Assembly (NCBI RefSeq): GCF_003367235.1
Contig: NZ_QRGP01000001.1
Location: forward strand, 310,001 to 374,000
Direction: 5' to 3'
Source of the DNA: Sphingorhabdus pulchriflava
GTDB taxonomy: Bacteria; Pseudomonadota; Alphaproteobacteria; Sphingomonadales; Sphingomonadaceae
DNA length: 64,000 nucleotides
Shown: positions 19,437 through 27,939 of the stretch, one piece after another
How positions within the stretch are numbered: the first letter of the stretch is position 1
Layout: each line of letters opens with the position of its first letter
Position numbers and translations under genes: made by a program
The notes under the pieces: generated by a model
The model's input: the letters and a program-made list of their open reading frames with translations, nothing else
The model's database searches: none
What the model was told of the DNA's origin: nothing

Positions 19437-19473
19437 AAAACCAGCAGCGCCTTGTTGCGCCCGCTGGTTTTTT
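19437..19473 (+). terminator. intrinsic terminator between rimK and rpsM
   Basis: AAAACCAGC (19437-19445) pairs perfectly with GCTGGTTTT (19463-19471), enclosing GCGC/GCGC, and ends in TTTTTT (19468-19473). It closes the rimK transcript and would also act on RNA from the promoter at 19387. Confidence 0.8.
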
Positions 19474-19555
19474 CTGCGTTGTCGGCCCATTCACCACGCT
19501 ATGAGATAGGGTGAGGTCCCCGCGGCCAGCCCTGTGGAGCAGGAGTAAAAGTAAA

Positions 19556-19924
19556 GTGGCACGTATTGCCGGGGTCAACCTCCCCACAAACAAGCGCGTT
19601 ATCATTGCGCTGACTTACATCCATGGCATCGGACGCACCAAAGCGGTCGAAATTGCCAACAAGCTGGAAATCGATCACACCCGCCGGGTACAGGATCTTT
19701 CGGATGCCGAAGTCCTGAAAATCCGCGAAACGATCGATGCCGACTATACGGTCGAAGGCGACCTTCGCCGCAATACCGCGATGAACATCAAGCGTTTGAT
19801 GGACCTCGCCTGCTATCGCGGCCTCCGTCACCGTAAGGGCCTTCCTGTTCGCGGACAGCGTACGCACACCAATGCGCGCACCCGCAAGGGCAAGGCCAAG
19901 CCGATCGCCGGCAAGAAGAAGTAA
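19556..19924 (+). CDS. rpsM: 30S ribosomal protein S13
   Basis: S13 contacts the P-site tRNA and forms head-subunit bridges. GTG 19556 with SD AGGAG (19541-19545) gives 122 residues, [20 protein letters not shown], with the helix-hairpin-helix [10 protein letters not shown] and the C-terminal [17 protein letters not shown]. It opens the alpha operon. Confidence 0.97.
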   Translation: MARIAGVNLPTNKRVIIALTYIHGIGRTKAVEIANKLEIDHTRRVQDLSDAEVLKIRETIDADYTVEGDLRRNTAMNIKRLMDLACYRGLRHRKGLPVRGQRTHTNARTRKGKAKPIAGKKK

Positions 19925-19982
19925 GACGGGCCTTCCAGGCTCTTCGTCTTCATTCCAGATTTTGTAGACAGGATAACGCATC

Positions 19983-20372
19983 ATGGCACGCGAACCTCAG
20001 CGCCTCCGCAGGCGGGAACGCAAAAACATTTCGGCTGGCGTCGCGCACGTCAACGCCAGTTTCAACAACACGATGATCACGATCACCGATGCCCAGGGCA
20101 ACGCGATCAGCTGGTCATCGGCAGGCACGATGGGCTTCAAAGGCAGCCGTAAGTCGACACCTTATGCGGCACAGGTTGCTGCAGAAGACGCCGGCAAGAA
20201 GGCAGCGGAACATGGCGTCCGCACGCTTGAAGTCGAAGTGAAGGGTCCGGGCTCGGGCCGTGAGAGCGCCTTGCGCGCCTTGCAGGCCGTCGGCTTCACC
20301 ATCACTTCGATCCGCGACGTGACTCCGATCCCGCACAATGGCGTGCGTCCGTCGAAGCGTCGCCGCGTCTGA
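19983..20372 (+). CDS. rpsK: 30S ribosomal protein S11
   Basis: S11 is part of the platform near the mRNA exit. The 129 residues include [20 protein letters not shown] and the signature [18 protein letters not shown] at the end. SD AGGATAA is upstream of ATG 19983. rpsD, often next in other phyla, is absent here, as is usual in alphaproteobacteria. Confidence 0.98.
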   Translation: MAREPQRLRRRERKNISAGVAHVNASFNNTMITITDAQGNAISWSSAGTMGFKGSRKSTPYAAQVAAEDAGKKAAEHGVRTLEVEVKGPGSGRESALRALQAVGFTITSIRDVTPIPHNGVRPSKRRRV

Positions 20373-20387
20373 AGCCGTTTCAAAGGG

Positions 20388-20458
20388 GCGAGCCATCCGG
20401 CTCGCATCCTTAATTTTCAAGGCGGTTCGGTAAGGTGCACCAATGAACCGATCCCGCC
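20388..20458 (+). promoter_or_regulatory. hairpins in the rpsK-rpoA spacer
   Basis: GCGAGCC (20388-20394) pairs with GGCTCGC (20399-20405) and is followed by ATCCTTAATTTT, a partial terminator. An imperfect stem GGCGGTTCGGT (from 20421) with ACCGATCCCGCC (to 20458) lies next, just before the rpoA SD GGGGAAA. Confidence 0.45.
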
Positions 20459-20475
20459 CAACCTAGGGGAAATCC

Positions 20476-21537
20476 ATGTCCGTCAACATGAAGAACTGGC
20501 AGGAACTGAAAAAGCCCATGGGCCTCGAAGTGAAGCCTGCTGGCGACGCACGTCGCAAGGCAACCTTCGTCGCCGAACCGCTCGAGCGTGGTTTTGGCCT
20601 GACGCTCGGCAACGCGCTGCGTCGCGTGCTCTTGTCATCGCTGCAGGGCGCAGCGATCACCTCGATCAAGATCGAAAATGTCCTTCACGAATTCTCATCG
20701 CTTGCCGGTGTGCGTGAAGACGTCACCGACATCGTTCTGAACATCAAACAGGTTGCCCTGAAGATGGAAGGCGAAGGTCCGAAGCGCATGCAGCTTTCGG
20801 CTACTGGCCCTGCGACCGTCAAGGCAGGCGACATCGCTGTGACCGGTGACATTCAGGTGATGAACCCTGAACTGATCATCTGTCACCTCGACGATGGTGC
20901 GACGCTGAACATGGAAATCACCGCCGACACCGGTAAGGGTTATGTTCCCGCAGTTGCCAACCGTCCGGCAGATGCGCCCATCGGTCTTATCCCGGTCGAC
21001 TCGCTCTACTCACCGGTTCGCCAAGTCGCTTACAAGGTTGACAATGCACGTATCGGCCAGGAACTGGACTTCGATAAGCTGAACCTGACCGTTGAAACCG
21101 ATGGCACGGTCACCCCGGAAGATGCCGTTGCTTACGCTGCACGCATCCTTCAGGACCAGTTGCAGGTATTCGTCCACTTTGAAGAGTCGATGGCTGCTTC
21201 GTCGCCGATGATCGGTCTTGCTGCGGCACCGGCCTCAAGCGAGGAATCGGACGCCAACCAGCTCAACCGCTACCTTCTCAAGAAGGTTGACGAGTTGGAG
21301 CTGTCGGTCCGTTCGGCCAACTGCCTAAAGAACGACAACATCATCTATATCGGCGACCTCGTTCAAAAGAGCGAAGCCGAGATGCTGCGTACGCCGAACT
21401 TCGGCCGCAAGTCGCTCAACGAAATCAAGGAAGTCCTCAGCTCGATGGGCCTGCGCCTCGGCATGGACATCCCCGGCTGGCCGCCTGAAAATATCGAAGA
21501 AATGGCCAAAAAGCTCGAACAAGAGCTGCTGGGCTAA
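20476..21537 (+). CDS. rpoA: RNA polymerase subunit alpha
   Basis: The alpha dimer nucleates RNA polymerase assembly and its CTD contacts activators and UP elements. The 353 residues contain the N-terminal domain ([20 protein letters not shown]), a linker near residue 245, and the CTD with [20 protein letters not shown] and [20 protein letters not shown]. Length and position between rpsK and rplQ are standard. Confidence 0.98.
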   Translation: MSVNMKNWQELKKPMGLEVKPAGDARRKATFVAEPLERGFGLTLGNALRRVLLSSLQGAAITSIKIENVLHEFSSLAGVREDVTDIVLNIKQVALKMEGEGPKRMQLSATGPATVKAGDIAVTGDIQVMNPELIICHLDDGATLNMEITADTGKGYVPAVANRPADAPIGLIPVDSLYSPVRQVAYKVDNARIGQELDFDKLNLTVETDGTVTPEDAVAYAARILQDQLQVFVHFEESMAASSPMIGLAAAPASSEESDANQLNRYLLKKVDELELSVRSANCLKNDNIIYIGDLVQKSEAEMLRTPNFGRKSLNEIKEVLSSMGLRLGMDIPGWPPENIEEMAKKLEQELLG

Positions 21538-21546
21538 ACCGAATAG

Positions 21547-21690
21547 CCCTCTCCCCTTCCGGGGGAGAGGACAGTCAGGCTTGCGAACTTGTTCGCTAGC
21601 CGAACTTGGAGAGGGGCCCCTCTCCGCTGCGACTAAGGCCTGCTTGCGCAGGCCAAGTCTCACAGCTCTCCCCTGAAGGAGAGAGAAAAG
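21547..21690 (+). repeat. composite palindromic repeat between rpoA and rplQ
   Basis: The spacer holds several nested palindromes: CCCTCTCCCC/GGGGGAGAGG (21547-21570), a central TTGCGAACTTGTTCGC region, GGAGAGGGG/CCCCTCTCC (around 21609-21628), GGCCTGCTTGCGCAGGCC (about 21638-21655) and GCTCTCCCC/GGAGAGAG near its end. This is the layout of alphaproteobacterial intergenic palindromic elements. It is transcribed within the operon. Confidence 0.65.
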
Positions 21691-21771
21691 AATGGGCAAC
21701 CGGCAGCGGCCCTGATTGCTGCCTGGACTGGGGTACCTTGCACGGCCCCCTTACGAACGAAGGACAAAATC

Positions 21772-22188
21772 ATGCGCCATAAAATGGGCCAACGTAAATT
21801 GAACCGCACCGGCAGTCATCGTATCGCGATGCTGCGCAATATGGCGGCTTCGCTGATCAAGCACGAACAGATCACCACCGGCGTTGCAAAGGCGAAGGAA
21901 CTTCGCCCCTATGTCGAAAAGCTGATCACGCTTGCCAAGAAGGGCGGCCTTTCCAACCGTCGTCTGGCGCAGAGCCGCTTGATGGACGACGCCCAGCTCG
22001 CCAAGCTGTTCGACGTGCTTGCTACGCGCTATGCCGACCGCAACGGCGGTTATACCCGCATCATCAAGGCTGGTTACCGTGCGTCGGACGCATCGCCGAT
22101 GGCAATCATCGAACTGGTCGATCGCGACACCAGCGCCAAGGGCCAGGATTCGGGCCCGGTTGACGTAGATATGGATGAAGCGGCCTAA
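21772..22188 (+). CDS. rplQ: 50S ribosomal protein L17
   Basis: L17 sits near the exit tunnel rim. The 138 residues start [20 protein letters not shown] and contain [20 protein letters not shown] and [20 protein letters not shown]. It is the last gene of the super-cluster; a strong terminator follows. Confidence 0.97.
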   Translation: MRHKMGQRKLNRTGSHRIAMLRNMAASLIKHEQITTGVAKAKELRPYVEKLITLAKKGGLSNRRLAQSRLMDDAQLAKLFDVLATRYADRNGGYTRIIKAGYRASDASPMAIIELVDRDTSAKGQDSGPVDVDMDEAA

Positions 22189-22210
22189 GCCATTCGTTTA
22201 TACGGATTTC

Positions 22211-22244
22211 AAAAAGGCGGTGCCCCGAAGGGTGCCGCCTTTTT
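22211..22244. terminator. bidirectional terminator after rplQ
   Basis: AAAAAGGCGG (22211-22220) pairs with CCGCCTTTTT (22235-22244). The A-run and T-run allow function on both strands. It serves rplQ (+) and the convergent gene at 22244 (-), whose stop codon overlaps the T-run. Confidence 0.9.
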
Positions 22245-23101
22245 CATGTGCGCCATAGAGCGCGATAAAGACCTGCAGGCTGCACCGGATCGTCGGCATC
22301 AGTGACACAAAAGAATTCGATGCCATCTTCAACGCGCTTCGCAACAATGCCCTCAATCTTGACCGAAGGCTCGACAAATTCCACCGCAATGACATTCAGT
22401 TCGTGGTCGAGCAAAACGACGCCTGCACCGGCCAACGCGCCGTCGGCATAGCTGTTGTCGGTTGCCTCAGCGACTGCTGACAACAAGAAGCAGCCATCCT
22501 CCAGCTGACACGCATCGGTCGCCGTAAGCGGTACACCCTGAATATCTGGAAAATCCAGTTCGCGCGCTAGACGCACCTTTGCGGCGCTTCCGGAAAGCGT
22601 CGCCACCACGGACGTTTCGATCACCTGCGTTGCAGGCGCAGCCATATTACCCCGGTTGAACAGCAACAATCGATCGCCATCTATCACGCCGCCTTCAAGA
22701 TTAACCTCCGGAACCAGCATTGAGATCGCTGCAATAAGTGGCGTCAGATCCAGCAGGATCGTGGGTGACGGCTTGTAGACGTCCACTATGACGCCGCGCA
22801 TCCGCCGCTCGGTCGACCCTGAACCGAGCGCCAGCAGGCGATTACCATCGAGCGCGAGCAGTATTTCAAAATCGGGCTTGGCCTTTTTACGCGCCTTGGC
22901 ATCGTGCGGGAGCGCGTCGGGAAGCAGACCGATCAGTCGCCCAGCGTCGCTGCCGTTAAAGGTTGCGAGGTGGACATCGTCATCCGCGACGACGAAGATT
23001 CTGTTGCCGAACCGAACCATCCCGCTTGCTGCCGAAAGAAAGCTACGACCGGAAGCTAACGGCGCTTCGACGTTCAAGGGGCGGATGAAATCCAGCTTCA
23101 T
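22244..23101 (-). CDS. beta-propeller-like protein of unknown function
   Basis: I do not recognise this 285-residue protein with certainty. It has no signal peptide or membrane segment and shows repeated short beta-strand patterns (GMVRFGNRIFVVADDDVHLA, GVIDGDRLLLFNRGN, EDGCFLLSAVAEA, DGIEFFCVTDADDP), consistent with a small beta-propeller such as the DUF6929-like group. It stands alone, convergent with rplQ and divergent from the prolyl oligopeptidase gene, sharing the 107-base intergenic region with it. Confidence 0.6.
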   Translation of the reverse strand: MKLDFIRPLNVEAPLASGRSFLSAASGMVRFGNRIFVVADDDVHLATFNGSDAGRLIGLLPDALPHDAKARKKAKPDFEILLALDGNRLLALGSGSTERRMRGVIVDVYKPSPTILLDLTPLIAAISMLVPEVNLEGGVIDGDRLLLFNRGNMAAPATQVIETSVVATLSGSAAKVRLARELDFPDIQGVPLTATDACQLEDGCFLLSAVAEATDNSYADGALAGAGVVLLDHELNVIAVEFVEPSVKIEGIVAKRVEDGIEFFCVTDADDPVQPAGLYRALWRT

Positions 23102-23178
23102 GATTGCGGCATAGCGCTTTGCTTGCCATTGCCCAAATGCGGATTGCGCTAAACGTCGCCCGGCCCTACCTCTTATAT

Positions 23179-23184
23179 TATAAT
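23179..23184 (+). promoter_or_regulatory. candidate -10 box of the prolyl oligopeptidase gene
   Basis: A perfect TATAAT lies 25 bases before ATG 23209. I see no good -35 at 16-18 bases upstream, so the call rests on the -10 alone. Confidence 0.35.
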
Positions 23185-23208
23185 GTTTTCAGAGAGGAAT
23201 ATATCCGC

Positions 23209-25506
23209 ATGCGTTGTGCGCTTTTGCTTACTGTTGCTACCATCAGTCTGACCGGGCCGGTTTTTGCCGTAGATGAGAAGCAGTCGACGGCTGATCAATC
23301 GATCGCGGCCAATGCTCCTCCCGCCCTGATGATCTCCGAAGAAGAAGCCAAAGAAATGCTGAGAAAAGACGCGAAAGCCGGAGCTTTAATGCTGTTTGCG
23401 GGCGGAAAAAATGCGCTCGCCTATCCTGAAACGCGAAAAGTCGATCTGGTCGAGGAGCAATTTGGGGTAAAGGTTGCCGACCCCTATCGTTGGCTGGAAG
23501 ATGATGTTCGCAATAGCAAGGCGGTCGCGGATTGGGTTGCTGCGCAGAAGGCTGTGGCTGACCCCTATCTTGATAGTCTTCCTGGCAAGCAGGCACTCGC
23601 GGCGCGTATGAAGGCGCTTTTCGATTATGAACGTTTCAGCCTTCCGCAGAAGGCCGGTGGAAATTATTTCTTCACCAAGATTGATGGGCTGCAGAACCAA
23701 TCGCCTCTTTACGTACGCAAGGGCCTGAAGGGTAAGGACCGCGTCCTGATCGACCCCAATACTTGGTCGAAGGACGGGGCGACCGCGCTTGACCAATATG
23801 AGCCTTCGCCCAATGGCAAATTGCTAGCCTACTCGATCCAGGATGGCGGTTCTGACTGGCGCTCCATCAAGGTGATTGACGTAAAAACCGGCCAAACTTT
23901 GGCTGACGAAGTTAAATGGGCGAAATTCACCAATATTGCTTGGGTCGGCAATGAAGGCTTTTTGTATTCGCGCTTCGCTGAACCCCAAAAAGGGCAGGAA
24001 TTTCAAGCGCTGAACGAGAACCAGACACTTTATTTCCACAAGATCGGAACGCCGCAAAGCGAAGACAAACCTGTCTATGCAACACCAGACCGACCCAAGC
24101 TTGGTCACAGCGCACAGGTAACACATGATAATCGCTGGGTCGTTATTACCTCAGCACAGGGCACGGATGACAAATATGAGATCAGCCTGATCCCGCTGGC
24201 GAGCAAGAAGGGCAAACTTTTGCCGCTCGACAAGTGGAAGCCGCAGACGCTGATTGCCGGCCTTGAGCATGACTGGCAGCTGATCGAAGGCATGGGCGAT
24301 CAGCTCTGGTTTATCACCAACAAGGGCGCTCCCAAACTGAAGGTCGTCAAGGTTGACCTTTCAGGTGCTGATCCGGTCTTTTCCGACATTATTGCTGAGC
24401 GGAGCGAGCCTTTGGCACGCGCGCAGATTGTCGGCAGCCGCTTGGTGCTGTCCTATCTGAAGGACGCGGCATCGCTTGCCGAGATGGTCAGCTTGGATGG
24501 CAAACCACTGCAACGCATTCAGCTCAATTCGATCGGAACGGCCTCAGGATTTTCCGGTAAACCGGGTGATCCGGAAACATTCTATGCTTTTTCAAGCTTT
24601 AACCAGCCAGGCGAAATCTATCTCTTCGACTCTACAACCGGGAAGAGCAGCGTTTTCGCGCAACCGAAACTGAGTTTTGACCCAGCGTCGATCAGCATAG
24701 AACAGCGTTTCTATGCATCCAAGGATGGCACCAAAGTGCCGATGTTCGTCGTGCGCAAAAAGGATATCGACCTTTCGAAAGGCACGCCGACGCTGCTTTA
24801 CGCCTATGGCGGGTTTAACCTGCCCCAGCTGCCAAGTTTCAGCGCAACGCGTATGGCGTGGATCCAGTCGGGCGGCGTATTCGTCCTCGCCAATATTCGT
24901 GGGGGCAGTGAATATGGCAAGGCTTGGCATGACGCGGGGCGGTTGCTGAACAAGCAGAATGTCTTCGATGATTTCATCGCGGCGGGCGAATATCTCATCA
25001 AGGAAGGCATCACGACCAAAGACAAGCTCGCGATTGAGGGCAGGTCCAATGGTGGCTTGTTGATCGGGGCCGTGGTCAATCAGCGGCCAGATTTGTTTGC
25101 TGCGGGTCATGCGGCGGTCGGCGTGATGGATATGTTGCGCTTCGACCGCTTTACCGCCGGGCGCTATTGGGTCGATGACTATGGCTATCCCAATAAGGAA
25201 GCCGACTTCCAAAACCTGTTGGGCTATTCGCCCTATCACAATATCGAATCCGGCTATCAATATCCTGCTATGATAGTTTCCACCGCCGATACTGATGATC
25301 GCGTGGTTCCAGGGCATAGCTTCAAATATACGGCTGCGCTGCAGGCAGCCGACACGGGTCCTAAACCCAAGATCATCCGCATCGAAACCCGTGCGGGACA
25401 TGGCTCGGGTAAGCCGACCGACAAGCTGATCGAGGAATATTCAGAGATCTATGGCTTCCTCGCCAAATGGACAGGATTGGAGTTGGAGAATGACGCAGCA
25501 AAATGA
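23209..25506 (+). CDS. exported prolyl oligopeptidase (peptidase family S9A)
   Basis: Prolyl oligopeptidases cut short peptides after proline. ATG 23209 with SD GAGGAA gives 765 residues with a signal peptide (MRCALLLTVATISLTGPVFA), so it acts in the periplasm or outside. Around residue 75 the N-terminal motif DPYRWLEDD begins the propeller domain. The hydrolase domain has Ser613 in GRSNGGLLIG, the Asp in STADTDDRVVPGHS and His731 in RAGHGSG, a complete triad. The 17-base overlap with the next gene suggests co-expression. Confidence 0.93.
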   Translation: MRCALLLTVATISLTGPVFAVDEKQSTADQSIAANAPPALMISEEEAKEMLRKDAKAGALMLFAGGKNALAYPETRKVDLVEEQFGVKVADPYRWLEDDVRNSKAVADWVAAQKAVADPYLDSLPGKQALAARMKALFDYERFSLPQKAGGNYFFTKIDGLQNQSPLYVRKGLKGKDRVLIDPNTWSKDGATALDQYEPSPNGKLLAYSIQDGGSDWRSIKVIDVKTGQTLADEVKWAKFTNIAWVGNEGFLYSRFAEPQKGQEFQALNENQTLYFHKIGTPQSEDKPVYATPDRPKLGHSAQVTHDNRWVVITSAQGTDDKYEISLIPLASKKGKLLPLDKWKPQTLIAGLEHDWQLIEGMGDQLWFITNKGAPKLKVVKVDLSGADPVFSDIIAERSEPLARAQIVGSRLVLSYLKDAASLAEMVSLDGKPLQRIQLNSIGTASGFSGKPGDPETFYAFSSFNQPGEIYLFDSTTGKSSVFAQPKLSFDPASISIEQRFYASKDGTKVPMFVVRKKDIDLSKGTPTLLYAYGGFNLPQLPSFSATRMAWIQSGGVFVLANIRGGSEYGKAWHDAGRLLNKQNVFDDFIAAGEYLIKEGITTKDKLAIEGRSNGGLLIGAVVNQRPDLFAAGHAAVGVMDMLRFDRFTAGRYWVDDYGYPNKEADFQNLLGYSPYHNIESGYQYPAMIVSTADTDDRVVPGHSFKYTAALQAADTGPKPKIIRIETRAGHGSGKPTDKLIEEYSEIYGFLAKWTGLELENDAAK

Positions 25507-26143
25507 ATGGCACCCCCGTCCCGCCAGCTGGTGGGAACGGGTCATGGTTCCGAAGCTCATCGGCTGCGCCTGTGCCCAGCCGCAGATTATGAAGGCGCGC
25601 AGCCGGATTGTCCCGCAGTCGGAAGGCGATGTGCTGGAGCTCGGCTGCGGCGGCGGAATCAACATGGCCTTTTACGATCCAGCGCGGATCAAAAGCTATT
25701 CAGGTGTCGACCCTTCGGCAGGCCTGCTCGATCGTTCGCGCGAGGCGGCGCAAGTGATCGGGATGGAGGCTGATATTCGTGGCGGCGTAGGGGAGGCGAT
25801 CCCCTTTGCCAGCGAAAGTTTCGACACTGTGCTGTGTACCTTCACACTCTGCTCGGTCGATGAGCAGAAGCAGGTCTTGGCCGAAATGCGCAGGGTACTG
25901 CGACCGGGCGGCAAGGTGCTGTTCCTGGAACATGGCAGCGCGCCGGATGAGGATGTGCGCAAATGGCAACGCCGCATCGAGCCGATCTGGAAACGTATCG
26001 GCGGCAATTGCCACCTGACGCGCCCAATCACCAGCGCCTATGAAGCTGCAGGCTTCAAGGTATCCGGCGGTGATAAAGGCTATATGCCCAAATCCCCCCG
26101 CCCGTTCAGCTGGATCGAATGGGGCGAAGCACGTCTTGCTTAA
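25490..26143 (+). CDS. class I SAM-dependent methyltransferase
   Basis: The 217 residues have the SAM-binding motif I VLELGCGGGINMAFYD (about residues 48-63), an acidic motif II (SGVDPSAGLLD) and FDTVLCTFTLCSVDE, the signature of Methyltransf_11 enzymes of the UbiE/phospholipid-methylating type. An N-terminal WWERVMVPKLIGCACAQPQI segment is typical of this subgroup. ATG 25490 lies inside the end of the oligopeptidase gene with SD GGAG eight bases away. The methyl acceptor is unknown. Confidence 0.85.
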   Translation: MTQQNEWHPRPASWWERVMVPKLIGCACAQPQIMKARSRIVPQSEGDVLELGCGGGINMAFYDPARIKSYSGVDPSAGLLDRSREAAQVIGMEADIRGGVGEAIPFASESFDTVLCTFTLCSVDEQKQVLAEMRRVLRPGGKVLFLEHGSAPDEDVRKWQRRIEPIWKRIGGNCHLTRPITSAYEAAGFKVSGGDKGYMPKSPRPFSWIEWGEARLA

Positions 26144-26180
26144 CCCTTATTTACCGCCTTCGCGCTAGCATAGCCGCGCT

Positions 26181-27110
26181 ATGCTGATGGCGCGTATGGA
26201 TCAAAAATTGACGGCGGCAGATTGCCCGAGGGATATTCAGACGTTCGCGCCTGACATTTCTCTTCGGCCGCGTGTGCAGATTGTCTGCAATCCTGAAGCG
26301 GGTGGCTATTCGGCAAAACGGCTGGCACTACTGGGCGACGCTTATGCCCGGCATGGCTTCGATGTCATTGTCTCCGAAAGCTCTCCAATATCTCCGTTTG
26401 TTGCGGCGGAGGGTGTCGACCGGATATGCATATCAGGCGGTGACGGAACAGTGCGACACGTGTTGGAAAATGCTGAACTACGCACAGCGGGTGTTGCCGT
26501 CGACATTTACCCGACCGGCACGATCAACCTGCTCGCCCGCGAATGGAAGGATGCCACGCAGCCTGGTGCATTCGTGCGGGTAATGGTGCAGCGGTGTCCG
26601 CGAAAATTATATCCGGTCCGCCTCAATGACACCTCGTTTCTGGCCTGCGCAAGTGTAGGGCCCGACGCGCGTGCGGTTGCCAGTTTGTCACCAGCACTCA
26701 AACGGCGGATTGGCCGGTTAGCCTATGCCGTGTCGATGGCGAGGCAGTTCGTCAATTGGCAGCGCCCGCAGCTGCGCGTCGTCGTCGATGGCGAGCCGAT
26801 GGACTGTGAGGCGGTGTATTTAGCCAAAGGGCATTATTACGCCGGACCGTGGAGCTTTGCGCCAGAGGCGCGTCTCGATAATCCGGATCTGTATATTGTC
26901 ACTTTGCGTCGCGCTCGCCGCCGGGACTTCGCGGTGTTCTTGCTGGCCATGCTGGTGGGGCGGGTTGGAAATCTGGACAATGTGCGGACGATCAAAGGCC
27001 GTGATGTCAAGATTGACTCTGTTGGGGCACTCCCGCTTCAAGCCGATGGCGACATAGCCTGTATGACACCGGCACGACTGGTTGTTGCAGACGAGCCAGT
27101 CCTAATCTGA
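26181..27110 (+). CDS. diacylglycerol/lipid kinase family protein
   Basis: The 309 residues contain the DAGK catalytic signature: VCNPEAGG near residue 36, SGGDGTVRHVLE (GGDGT at 86-90), YPTGTINLLARE, and LQADGD near the C-terminus. Family members phosphorylate lipids such as diacylglycerol, ceramide or sphingoid bases with ATP at the inner membrane. In a sphingolipid-making sphingomonad either class is possible; the sequence does not decide. ATGs at 26181, 26187 and 26196 are all possible starts. Confidence 0.88.
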   Translation: MLMARMDQKLTAADCPRDIQTFAPDISLRPRVQIVCNPEAGGYSAKRLALLGDAYARHGFDVIVSESSPISPFVAAEGVDRICISGGDGTVRHVLENAELRTAGVAVDIYPTGTINLLAREWKDATQPGAFVRVMVQRCPRKLYPVRLNDTSFLACASVGPDARAVASLSPALKRRIGRLAYAVSMARQFVNWQRPQLRVVVDGEPMDCEAVYLAKGHYYAGPWSFAPEARLDNPDLYIVTLRRARRRDFAVFLLAMLVGRVGNLDNVRTIKGRDVKIDSVGALPLQADGDIACMTPARLVVADEPVLI

Positions 27111-27115
27111 AAAAC

Positions 27116-27145
27116 TGTTCATAAAAAATGCCATTTACATGAACA
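27116..27145. promoter_or_regulatory. inverted repeat in the region before the first envelope paralogue
   Basis: TGTTCAT (27116-27122) and ATGAACA (27139-27145) form a perfect 7-bp inverted repeat with a 16-base AT-rich spacer, starting six bases after the lipid kinase stop. No T-run follows, so an operator is as likely as a weak terminator. TCTGCTGAC and TTCAGC motifs follow within 30 bases. Confidence 0.35.
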
Positions 27146-27238
27146 TCTGCTGACAAGTCGATTCAGCAACGCAACAGGACGAATCACCTATTCCGTCTCC
27201 TGTCAGCGGGAATCATCTCGCCGACGCCAAGGAGACGA

Positions 27239-27826
27239 ATGATGACCATATTGACCAAGAGCCTGCTCAGCGCCGGTGCCGCAGCTGCGGCCCTGGTCAG
27301 CGTTGCCGCCCCTGCACAGGCGCGTCACGACGATGACCGGATCAGCACCGGCGAAGTGATCGCAGGTGCCGTAATTCTGGGCGGACTTGCCGCTGTAATT
27401 GCATCCAGCGATGACCGCAATGATCGCGACTATCGCTATGACCGTGCGGGTTATGATGAGGGTGATTATCGCCGTGGCGGATATGATCGCGACTATGGCA
27501 ATCGCTATGGCGGCGGGCGTGCGGCGGTCAACCAGTGCGTCAACGCGGTCGAGCGTTGGGCCAGCCGGTACAGCCGTTCGGACGTGACAGAGATCCGGAA
27601 CATCGAACGCACCCGCAATGGCTATCGCGTGACAGGCAAGCTGGTTGTGCAGGATGGCTGGCGCGGTAACAATCGTGGCTATGACCAAGATCGCTATGGC
27701 CGCAACGGATATGAAGGACGCGGCTATGGTTACAACCGTGGTTATGACAAGGGCCGGTTTACCTGCTTTGTCGAACGCGGACGGGTGGTCGACATCGACT
27801 ATCGCGGCCTCGATCAGTGGCGCTAA
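27239..27826 (+). CDS. exported small protein, Arg/Tyr/Asp/Gly-rich, paralogue A
   Basis: The 195-residue product has a signal peptide ending APAQA-R, then a hydrophobic glycine-zipper-like segment (GEVIAGAVILGGLAAVIASS), a long Asp/Arg/Tyr/Gly linker, and a C-terminal domain with one Cys at each end (NQCVNAVERWA ... RFTCFVERGRVVDIDY), able to form a disulfide. SD AAGGAGA precedes ATG 27239. The next gene has the same plan. No enzymatic motif is visible; I assume an envelope protein. Confidence 0.8.
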   Translation: MMTILTKSLLSAGAAAAALVSVAAPAQARHDDDRISTGEVIAGAVILGGLAAVIASSDDRNDRDYRYDRAGYDEGDYRRGGYDRDYGNRYGGGRAAVNQCVNAVERWASRYSRSDVTEIRNIERTRNGYRVTGKLVVQDGWRGNNRGYDQDRYGRNGYEGRGYGYNRGYDKGRFTCFVERGRVVDIDYRGLDQWR

Positions 27827-27861
27827 TCCGAGACACCAGCAATTGATATGAATTTGCAGGG

Positions 27862-27889
27862 CGGTTCAGCTTGGCGACAGGCTGAACCG
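27862..27889 (+). terminator. hairpin after paralogue A
   Basis: CGGTTCAGC (27862-27870) pairs perfectly with GCTGAACCG (27881-27889). It is followed by TCCATTTCC rather than a clean T-run, so it may be a weak terminator or part of the leader of the next gene. Confidence 0.45.
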
Positions 27890-27907
27890 TCCATTTCCCA
27901 ATAATCA

Positions 27908-27934
27908 GGGGTGATACCCCTCCTGTACAGGAGG
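27908..27934 (+). promoter_or_regulatory. palindrome sequestering the SD of paralogue B
   Basis: CCTCCTGTACAGGAGG (27919-27934) is a perfect 16-base palindrome containing the SD AGGAGG, five bases before ATG 27940. As RNA it folds into a 6-bp stem with a GTAC loop that hides the SD. An overlapping alternative hairpin, GGGGT (27908-27912) with ACCCC (27916-27920), would compete for the first two bases. Confidence 0.6.
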
Positions 27935-27939
27935 AATTT

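Noticed and set aside
21547-21690. tRNA or small structured RNA gene between rpoA and rplQ
   Set aside because: No cloverleaf or TTC-loop signature; nested CCTCTCCC palindromes explain the structure.
26181-27110. Dedicated sphingosine kinase
   Set aside because: The DAGK-type motifs support a lipid kinase only; nothing visible fixes sphingoid specificity.
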